Positions 1-5,336 of a stretch of DNA of 11,422 bases are shown piece after piece. This stretch comes from DUPH01 sp035449085. GTDB lineage: Bacteria > Verrucomicrobiota > Kiritimatiellia > RFP12 > UBA1067. Where the stretch lies: NCBI GenBank assembly GCA_035449085.1, contig DAOTKE010000109.1:1-11422 (forward strand). Reading direction: 5' to 3'. Made by a program: the position numbers and the translations under genes. A model generated the notes under the pieces. It was not told where the DNA came from, made no database searches, and worked only from the letters and a program-made list of their open reading frames with translations. How positions within the stretch are numbered: position 1 is the stretch's first letter; the number at the start of each line of letters is the position of its first letter.

Positions 1-51
1 GGAGACCTAACCGCGTTGGCGGGCATTGGGGTCAGTGAAAATAACAAATAA
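1..51 (+). CDS. possible 3' end of a plus-strand gene cut by the window edge
   Basis: Frame 1 is open from the first base and reads GDLTALAGIGVSENNK before a TAA stop at 49-51. The composition is compatible with a protein C-terminus, and the other two forward frames stop within this stretch. Only 16 residues are visible, there is no recognisable motif, and no terminator hairpin with a T-tract follows. It may equally be non-coding. No function can be assigned. Confidence 0.25.
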   Translation, partial: GDLTALAGIGVSENNK

Positions 52-173
52 TCGAACGCAACATGCCGCCGCCGCGCGGTCTCAGAGCATCGGTTGTTCC
101 TGATCCGCCTCCTCAATCGGGGTTGCCGCTTATGCCGTTCGAGGGAAGGGATGCTGACCTTAGCTTTGAAAAG

Positions 174-215
174 AACGCTCAACGTTCAACGCTCAACGTT
201 CAACGTTCAAGTTTC
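174..215. repeat. heptanucleotide tandem repeat (AACGTTC / GAACGTT)
   Basis: Five consecutive 7-bp units AACGCTC, AACGTTC, AACGCTC, AACGTTC, AACGTTC occupy 174-208. A sixth decayed unit, AAGTTTC, follows at 209-215. Units alternate between AACGTTC and the one-base variant AACGCTC. Each AACGTT core is itself a palindrome, so the array can fold on either strand. Read on the other strand the unit is TTGAACG. The array lies in the non-coding stretch downstream of leuS. Because 7 is not a multiple of 3, it translates as a repeating RSTLNVQ-like peptide, which makes spurious ORFs here. From general knowledge such short TTGAACG arrays recur between genes in some PVC-group genomes; I could not verify this. 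Confidence 0.85.
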
Positions 216-318
216 GTAAGGGGTGAAAGCGATGCGCCGGGCGATCTGCCGGAACACAGGTAGTGCATCTGCGTTGAGCGATTCTCATCGCGGACGAGGC
301 CGTCCGCGCCCCCGGCGC
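216..318. other. non-coding stretch with GC-rich hairpin downstream of leuS
   Basis: No credible gene is visible. At 289-308 lies an 8-bp perfect stem, CGCGGACG with CGTCCGCG, around a 4-nt loop. It begins about 11 bases beyond the leuS stop on the minus strand. No T-tract follows it on that strand, so it is at best a weak or factor-dependent terminator. Together with bases 52-173, where I see nothing, and the heptamer array, this makes up the gene-free left end of the window. Confidence 0.4.
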
Positions 319-2889
319 TCACCCCGCCACAATGTTAATCAGGCGGTTGGGGACGCAGATGACCTTGCGGACCGTCTTGCCGGCCAGGGCGTCGCGCACG
401 GCATCCTGTTCCAGCGCGAGTTGCCGCATCGTGGCCTCGTCGGCTCCCGACGGCATCATGACGCGCGCCTTGGGCTTGCCCAGCACCTGCACGAGGATCT
501 CCACCTCGTCCACCTTGAGGTACTCCTCGTTGTAGGTCGGCCAGGGCTCGTAGGCGAGCGTCGTGTTATGGCCGAGCCGCTCCCAAAGCTCTTCGCACAG
601 GTGCGGCGCGAAGGGCGCCAGCAGCAGAACATAGGTTTCAGCCGCCTCGCGCGGCAACGGCTTGGCGTTGCCGGAGAAGGCGTTGATGAAGATCATCATC
701 TGGCTGATGGCCGTGTTGAAGCTCATCGCCTCAAGATCGTCCGTCACCTTCTTGATGGTGGCGTGCAGCAGGCGGCGCTGCTCTTCGTTCAACGGATCAT
801 CCGTGATCGGCTGCTCCGCCACCATGCGGAAGGAGCGCTTGAGGAAACGGAACACCCCTTCCACGCCTTTGGTGTTCCAGGGCTTGACCGCTTCCAGCGG
901 TCCCATGAACATTTCATACAGGCGCATGCTGTCCGCGCCGTATTCGCGGATGACATCCTCGGGATTGACCACGTTCTTCAACGACTTGGACATCTTCGCG
1001 GGAAACTCGGTGAGCTTCTCGCCGGTCTCGGTGTGGAAGGCGCCCTCGGCGCGATGCTCCACCTGTTCCATCGGCACCAGCGCGCCGCGCTCGTCCTTGT
1101 AAGAGAGGCCCAGAATCATGCCCTGGTTCACCAGCTTCTGGAAGGGTTCGCGGGTTGAGACGTAGCCCAGATCGAACAGCACCTTGTGCCAGAACCGGGC
1201 GTAGAGCAGGTGCAGCACCGCATGTTCCGCGCCGCCCACATACAGGTCCACCGGCATCCAATACTTTTCTTTGGCCGTGTCGAACGCGGCGTGCTCGTTG
1301 CGCGGGTCGATGTAGCGCAGGTAGTACCAGCACGAGCCGGCCCACTGAGGCATCGTGTTGGTCTCGCGGCGTCCCTTCGCGCCGGTGACCGGATCGGTGA
1401 AGTCGAGCCACGCGCCGGCCTTCGCGAGCGGCGGCTCGCCGGTCCCGGCCGGCTTGAAATCCTCCATTTCGGGCAGCGTCAAAGGCAAATCGTTCTCGTC
1501 CACCAGACGCGTGGAACCGTCCTCCATGTGGATCACCGGGAAGGGCTCGCCCCAGTAACGCTGGCGGCTGAACAGCCAGTCGCGCAGCTTATACTTGACC
1601 GACGCCTTGCCGATCCCGCGCGCGGCCAGCCACTCGATGGTGGCGCGCTTGGAATCCGCCACGGCCATGCCGTTGATATCGAGACCGTCGGCGTTCGCGG
1701 AACCGATCATGCGTCCATTGCCGGTCCAGCAGACACGGCCGGCCAGAACGTCCTCCACCGCGACACCTGCAGCGGCGGCCTCAGCCGCGTCGGGCTCGAT
1801 GATGCAGATGATCGGGATCCCGAATTTCTGGGCAAATTCAAAATCGCGCGTGTCATGTGCCGGCACGGCCATAATCGCGCCCGTGCCGTAGCTGATCAGC
1901 ACGTAGTCGGCGATCCAGACAGGGATCTGTCCGCCGGTCACCGGATTGACCGCATACGCGCCGGTGAACACGCCGGTCTTCTCGGTGTTCAGCTCGGTGC
2001 GGTCCAAATCGCTCTTGCGTGCCGCCGCCTCGCGGTAACGCTCCACATCGGCCCGCTGCGCGTCGGTCGTGATGCGCGCGACCAGCGGATGCTCGGGGGC
2101 CAGCACCATGTAGGTCGCGCCGAACAGGGTGTCGGGGCGCGTGGTATACACCGTAATTTTTTCGCCGCTGCCCGCGACTGTGAAATCGACCTCCGCGCCT
2201 TCGGACTTGCCAATCCAGTTGCGCTGCATCTCCTTGATGCCTTCCGGCCAGTCCAAGCCGTCCAGATCCTCCAACAGGCGCTCGGCGTACTCCGTGATGC
2301 GCAGCATCCACTGGCGCATCGGCTTGCGGATCACCGGATGGTTGCCGCGTTCGCTACGCCCGTCGATCACCTCTTCGTTGGCAAGCACCGTGCCCAACGC
2401 AGGGCACCAGTTCACCGGCACCTCGGCCACATAGGCCAGGCCCTTCTTGTAAAGCTGCTCAAAGATCCACTGTGTCCACTTGTAGTAGCCGGGATCGGTG
2501 GTGTTCACCTCGCGGTCCCAGTCATAGCTGAAGCCCAACGACTTGATCTGCTCACGGAAGCGATTGATGTTGCGCTCCGTCGTGACCGCGGGATGCGTGC
2601 CGGTCTCCACCGCGTACTGCTCGGCGGGCAGCCCGAAGGCGTCCCAGCCCATCGGGTGCAGCACGTTGAAGCCACGCATGCGCTTGTACCGGCACAAAAT
2701 ATCTGTTGCTGTGTACCCCTCGGGATGGCCGACGTGCAGCCCCGCGCCGCTCGGATACGGAAACATGTCGAGACAGTAGAATTTGGGCTTCCCCGGTTCA
2801 AAGTCGTTCACTTTGAAGGTTTTATTCTTTTCCCAATACGCCTGCCACTTTTTCTCGATCGCGGTGAAATCATACTCGTTTGTCGTCAT
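319..2889 (-). CDS. leuS: leucyl-tRNA synthetase (LeuRS), class Ia
   Basis: Charges tRNA-Leu with leucine using ATP, in the cytoplasm, and hydrolyses mischarged tRNA in its editing domain. The 856-aa product is the normal bacterial length. Signatures in order: FPYPSGAGLHVGH with the HIGH-type motif HVGH at residues 52-55; the ZN-1 insert around 161-200; CP1 editing domain with TTRPDTLFG at 249-257 and GTGAIMAVPAHDTRDFEFA at 336-353 (editing Asp346); leucine-specific and catalytic segments with TMPQWAGSCWYYLRYIDP at 512-529; KMSKS at 632-636; anticodon-binding helices; and a C-terminal domain ending VRKVICVPNRLINIVAG. The frame stays open 101 codons upstream, but ATG at 2889 (MTTNEYDFTAIEKKW) matches where LeuRS proteins begin and follows a plausible promoter. 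The Shine-Dalgarno is weak (GGGA). The ZN-1 insert lacks the usual cysteine pairs and so probably binds no zinc. pckG lies upstream on the same strand but behind a strong terminator, so leuS is probably transcribed alone. Confidence 0.98.
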   Translation of the reverse strand: MTTNEYDFTAIEKKWQAYWEKNKTFKVNDFEPGKPKFYCLDMFPYPSGAGLHVGHPEGYTATDILCRYKRMRGFNVLHPMGWDAFGLPAEQYAVETGTHPAVTTERNINRFREQIKSLGFSYDWDREVNTTDPGYYKWTQWIFEQLYKKGLAYVAEVPVNWCPALGTVLANEEVIDGRSERGNHPVIRKPMRQWMLRITEYAERLLEDLDGLDWPEGIKEMQRNWIGKSEGAEVDFTVAGSGEKITVYTTRPDTLFGATYMVLAPEHPLVARITTDAQRADVERYREAAARKSDLDRTELNTEKTGVFTGAYAVNPVTGGQIPVWIADYVLISYGTGAIMAVPAHDTRDFEFAQKFGIPIICIIEPDAAEAAAAGVAVEDVLAGRVCWTGNGRMIGSANADGLDINGMAVADSKRATIEWLAARGIGKASVKYKLRDWLFSRQRYWGEPFPVIHMEDGSTRLVDENDLPLTLPEMEDFKPAGTGEPPLAKAGAWLDFTDPVTGAKGRRETNTMPQWAGSCWYYLRYIDPRNEHAAFDTAKEKYWMPVDLYVGGAEHAVLHLLYARFWHKVLFDLGYVSTREPFQKLVNQGMILGLSYKDERGALVPMEQVEHRAEGAFHTETGEKLTEFPAKMSKSLKNVVNPEDVIREYGADSMRLYEMFMGPLEAVKPWNTKGVEGVFRFLKRSFRMVAEQPITDDPLNEEQRRLLHATIKKVTDDLEAMSFNTAISQMMIFINAFSGNAKPLPREAAETYVLLLAPFAPHLCEELWERLGHNTTLAYEPWPTYNEEYLKVDEVEILVQVLGKPKARVMMPSGADEATMRQLALEQDAVRDALAGKTVRKVICVPNRLINIVAG

Positions 2890-2925
2890 AACCGATTCCC
2901 ATTGGTTAAAGAAAACGTGATTGTA
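2890..2925 (-). promoter_or_regulatory. candidate leuS promoter -10 and short leader
   Basis: On the minus strand TACAAT (2925-2920, five of six matches to TATAAT) sits about 30 bases before the leuS ATG, which would give a leader of roughly 24 bases. The -35 at 17-bp spacing (TGGATG) is poor, so this is a weak prediction. The leader shows no T-box sequence. Confidence 0.35.
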
Positions 2926-3127
2926 CCATGCACCCCACGAAACATCCACACCGAGCGAAAAAGCATTGTTTTCCGCGAAGTGCACGGAAGATGTATTTAC
3001 TTGGTTCAACAGGCACCTGAAAGGCGACCCCGCGCCGGTCCTGGATAACGTCACCGAGTTTGTTGAGCCGGAGGAGAACTTACGGGTGGTCGCAGGCTTG
3101 AGCTTGAACGGTGAGTGCCAAACGTAA
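2921..3127 (+). pseudogene. possible remnant of an acetyl-xylan-esterase-like alpha/beta hydrolase (C-terminal part)
   Basis: This plus-strand frame is opened by a stop at 2918-2920 and closed by TAA at 3125-3127. It encodes about 68 residues including EDVFTWFNRHLKGDPAPV and, further on, EFVEPEENLRVV. To my eye this resembles the end of the hydrolase domain in secreted acetyl-xylan-esterase-type alpha/beta hydrolases, where a helix of the form [E/D]xVYxWFNRHLK is followed by an acidic LxV segment. There is no nucleophile elbow, no start with a ribosome binding site, and the 5' part would run into leuS, so it cannot be an intact gene. It fills the 318-bp gap between leuS and pckG and overlaps the candidate leuS promoter. 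It may be a chance shadow frame; the call rests on pattern memory only. Confidence 0.3.
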
Positions 3128-3153
3128 AAAAGAAAACTTGAAGCCTGGAACCC

Positions 3154-3186
3154 AAAAAAAAGGTGGCCGGGGCATCCCCGGCCACC
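3154..3186 (-). terminator. intrinsic terminator of pckG
   Basis: An 11-bp perfect inverted repeat (GGTGGCCGGGG at 3162-3172 and its complement at 3176-3186) encloses a 3-nt loop. On the minus strand it is followed directly by eight T residues (3161-3154). It begins about 20 bases past the pckG stop. On the plus strand no T-tract follows, so it acts only on the minus strand, separating pckG from leuS. Confidence 0.93.
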
Positions 3187-3207
3187 CGACAAAAAGGCGC
3201 CGCAGAA

Positions 3208-5112
3208 TTACTTCAGGGCGGCTTTGATTTCCTCGAGCTTCGCCTTCAGCGCGTAAGGCATACGGCTGCCGAATTTCGCGTACGACTCCGCGACCGCCTC
3301 GATCTCCTGCTTCCAGCCCTCGACGTCGACGGAAAGCAGCGCCTCCATCGTCTTCTTCAGGCACGCCTCGTCACGGTTCGGGTCGACATAATCGTCCATG
3401 TCGATCGCGTCGGGCGTCGGCAGGAAGCCGATGGGCGTCTCTTTCGCCTTGCCCTTGCCTTCGATGCGCTCGCACACCCACTTCAGGACGCGTGCGTTAT
3501 CGCCGAAGCCGTTCCACATGAACCCTTTCTCATCCTTACGGAACCAGTTCACGAAGAAGACCTTGGGCAGCTTGTTCACATCCGTGCGCAGCGGCATCGT
3601 CAGCCAGTGCAGCAGGTAGTCGGCGGCGTTGTAGCCGAAGAACGGCAGCATCGCCATCGGGTCGCGGCGGACCACACCGACCGCGCCGAGGTTGGCGGCC
3701 GTAGTCTCGGAACCGGCGGCAGAACCCATGAACACCGCGTGTGTCCAGTCCTTGGCCTGGTTCACCAGCGGGATCACCGTCGGGCGGCGGCCGCCGAACA
3801 GGAAGGCGTCGATCGGCACGCCGGCGGGGTCTTCCCACTCGGGCGCGATCACAGGGCACTGCGCGGCGGGTGCGGTGAAACGGGCGTTCGGGTGCGCGGC
3901 CTTGACCTTCTTGCCGTCCTTGTCAACTGTCTCGGGCGTCCAGTCGTTGCCCTTCCAGTCAATCGCGTGCTTCGGGGCCGGCGTGCCGATGCCCTCCCAC
4001 CAGATGTCGCCATCGTCGGTCAACGCACAGTTCGTGAAGATCGTGTTCTTCGCGATCGTGCGCATGGCGTTGGGATTGCTGTCCATCGAGGTGCCCGGCG
4101 CCACGCCGAAGAAGCCGTTCTCGGGATTGATCGCGTACAGACGGCCGTCCGCACCGATCTTCATCCACGCGATATCGTCACCGATCGTCTCGACCTTCCA
4201 GCCGGGGAGGCGCGGCTCCATCATGGCGAGATTGGTCTTGCCGCACGCGCTCGGGAAGGCCGCCGCGATGTAGTACGCTTTGTTCTCGGGCGAGGTGAGT
4301 TTCAGGATCAACATGTGCTCGGCCAGCCAGCCCTCCTTGCGGGCGAGGCTGGAGGCGATGCGCAGTGCCAGGCACTTCTTGCCGAGCAGCGCGTTGCCGC
4401 CGTAGCCCGAACCGAACGACCAGATCTCATTGGTCTCAGGGAAGTGCGAGATGTACTTCTTCTCGATCGGGGCGCACGGCCAGGCCACGTCCTTCTGTTT
4501 CGGCTTCAGCGGCGCGCCGACGGAGTGCAGACACTTGACGAACTCGCCGTCCTTGCCCAACTGCTTCAGCACCTTCGTGCCGACGCGGGTCATGATGTGC
4601 ATGTTGACCACGACATACGGGGAGTCGGTCAGCTCGACGCCGATCTTGGAGATGGGCGAGCCGATCGGGCCCATCGAGAAAGGAATCACGTACAGCGTGC
4701 GGCCCTTCATGCAGCCCTTGTAGAGGGCCGTCATGGTCTTTTTCAGCTCGGCCGGAGCCACCCAGTTGTTCGTCGGTCCGGCATCCTCACGGTTCGTGGT
4801 GGAGATGTACGTGCGGTCTTCGACGCGCGCCACATCCGACCAGTGCGAGCGGGCCAGATAGCACCCCGGGCGCTTCTTCGGGTTCAGCTTGGTGAACACG
4901 CCGCTGGCGACCATCTGCTCGCAGAATGCGTTGTATTCCTTCTTGGAGCCGTCGCACCAGTAGATGTCCTTGGGTTGGGTCAGCTTCGCGAAATCCTTGA
5001 CCCAGGCCAGCAACTCTTCATGCTGGGTGGGGAGCTTGGCCGCGACCGCTTTGGCCGCCGGTTTTTTTGCGGTCGTCTTGCACGCGCATTTCTGGGTTTT
5101 CTTACAAGGCAT
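3208..5112 (-). CDS. pckG: phosphoenolpyruvate carboxykinase (GTP-type)
   Basis: Catalyses oxaloacetate + GTP to phosphoenolpyruvate + GDP + CO2, the entry step of gluconeogenesis, or the reverse CO2-fixing reaction in fermenters; cytoplasmic. The 634-aa product shows the GTP-family hallmarks: DVARVEDRTYIST near 93-105; GYGGNALLGKKCLALRIAS at 237-255 with the metal-binding lysine; a conserved His at 266; the P-loop PSACGKTN at 287-294 with the reactive Cys290 typical of GTP enzymes; ETIGDDIAWM at 308-317 with metal-binding aspartates; SNPNAMRTI at 345-353; FGGRRP at 439-444; DPMAMLPFFGYNAADYL at 484-500; and NWFRKDEKGFMWNGFGDNARVLKW at 522-545, whose phenylalanines stack on guanine. The start is ATG 5112 (MPCKKTQKC), chosen because GGAG sits 9 bases upstream; ATG 5127 has no such site. 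The first 27 residues form a Cys/Lys/Ala-rich extension not usual in the family. Residue 534 is Asn where the family normally has Pro (WPGFG). A strong terminator follows. Confidence 0.97.
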   Translation of the reverse strand: MPCKKTQKCACKTTAKKPAAKAVAAKLPTQHEELLAWVKDFAKLTQPKDIYWCDGSKKEYNAFCEQMVASGVFTKLNPKKRPGCYLARSHWSDVARVEDRTYISTTNREDAGPTNNWVAPAELKKTMTALYKGCMKGRTLYVIPFSMGPIGSPISKIGVELTDSPYVVVNMHIMTRVGTKVLKQLGKDGEFVKCLHSVGAPLKPKQKDVAWPCAPIEKKYISHFPETNEIWSFGSGYGGNALLGKKCLALRIASSLARKEGWLAEHMLILKLTSPENKAYYIAAAFPSACGKTNLAMMEPRLPGWKVETIGDDIAWMKIGADGRLYAINPENGFFGVAPGTSMDSNPNAMRTIAKNTIFTNCALTDDGDIWWEGIGTPAPKHAIDWKGNDWTPETVDKDGKKVKAAHPNARFTAPAAQCPVIAPEWEDPAGVPIDAFLFGGRRPTVIPLVNQAKDWTHAVFMGSAAGSETTAANLGAVGVVRRDPMAMLPFFGYNAADYLLHWLTMPLRTDVNKLPKVFFVNWFRKDEKGFMWNGFGDNARVLKWVCERIEGKGKAKETPIGFLPTPDAIDMDDYVDPNRDEACLKKTMEALLSVDVEGWKQEIEAVAESYAKFGSRMPYALKAKLEEIKAALK

Positions 5113-5121
5113 TGTGGAGGT

Positions 5122-5125
5122 CTCC
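5122..5125 (-). promoter_or_regulatory. pckG ribosome binding site (decides the start)
   Basis: GGAG on the minus strand lies 9 bases before ATG 5112. The competing in-frame ATG at 5127 overlaps this site and has no purine-rich sequence upstream of it, so the MPCKK start is preferred. Confidence 0.6.
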
Positions 5126-5196
5126 ATGCTTAACGGTTTGTCACTTTCACAGCCCGCACAGGCGACAGGCATGAGCGGCGGTAAAGTTGGCGCAAC

Positions 5197-5225
5197 AGGA
5201 TACAATTTTTTCGGAGCCGCGGCAA
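5197..5225 (-). promoter_or_regulatory. candidate pckG promoter
   Basis: On the minus strand TTGCCG (5225-5220) and TATCCT (5202-5197) are separated by exactly 17 bp. Each matches four of six consensus bases. Transcription would begin near 5190, giving a leader of about 78 bases. Prediction by eye only. Confidence 0.35.
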
Positions 5226-5258
5226 ATGAAATCTTCACCTCCGCGAAAAGCTGCGAAA

Positions 5259-5284
5259 CGAATGCCTTGATTTGCCAGCATTCG
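5259..5284. promoter_or_regulatory. inverted repeat in the divergent intergenic region, possible operator
   Basis: CGAATGC (5259-5265) and GCATTCG (5278-5284) form a perfect 7-bp inverted repeat with a 12-bp spacer. It overlaps the -35 of the candidate promoter for the rightward gene. The two halves are about two helical turns apart, a spacing dimeric regulators can use, but chance occurrence is possible. Confidence 0.3.
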
Positions 5285-5296
5285 CCCGCTTACACT
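5267..5296 (+). promoter_or_regulatory. candidate promoter of the GH123-like gene
   Basis: TTGATT (5267-5272) and TACACT (5291-5296), four of six matches each, lie 18 bp apart. They would place the transcription start near 5303, giving a leader of about 34 bases before ATG 5337. Weak prediction by eye. Confidence 0.3.
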
Positions 5297-5336
5297 GATG
5301 CCCTCAGTACGATTCTCAACGGGAAGGTTTCTCATC

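Noticed and set aside
174..215. CRISPR array or integron-like repeat
   Set aside because: Units are only 7 bp and contiguous with no spacers, so it is a simple tandem repeat.
289..308. Intrinsic terminator of leuS
   Set aside because: A good 8-bp stem is present but no T-tract follows on the minus strand, so I list it only as a hairpin.
1186..3048. Long plus-strand open frame (620 codons) opposite leuS
   Set aside because: It is the antisense shadow of leuS. The translation is rich in Arg, His, Gly and Ala with no domain, while the minus strand encodes an unmistakable LeuRS.
2890..3153. T-box riboswitch upstream of leuS
   Set aside because: The T-box consensus AAGGGTGGTACCGCG is absent; the nearest stretch, GGGGTGCATGGTACAATC, lacks the needed core, and there is no antiterminator/terminator pair before the leuS start.
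2890..3192. LeuRS starting about 100 codons further upstream
   Set aside because: The extra residues match nothing in LeuRS, would run through the pckG terminator, and the family N-terminus aligns with ATG 2889.
3710..3716. Loss of a catalytic arginine in PEPCK (GSAAGSETTAA compared with vertebrate GAAMRSEATAA)
   Set aside because: Bacterial GTP-PEPCKs such as that of Corynebacterium also lack Arg at this position, so it is not a defect.
3163..5133. Long plus-strand open frame (656 codons) opposite pckG
   Set aside because: Antisense shadow produced by GC-rich third positions of pckG; no signature, no ribosome binding site, and pckG is certain.
5113..5238. PEPCK starting at GTG 5238 or ATG 5127
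   Set aside because: Neither has a suitably spaced ribosome binding site, and the added residues lengthen a protein already longer than the family norm.
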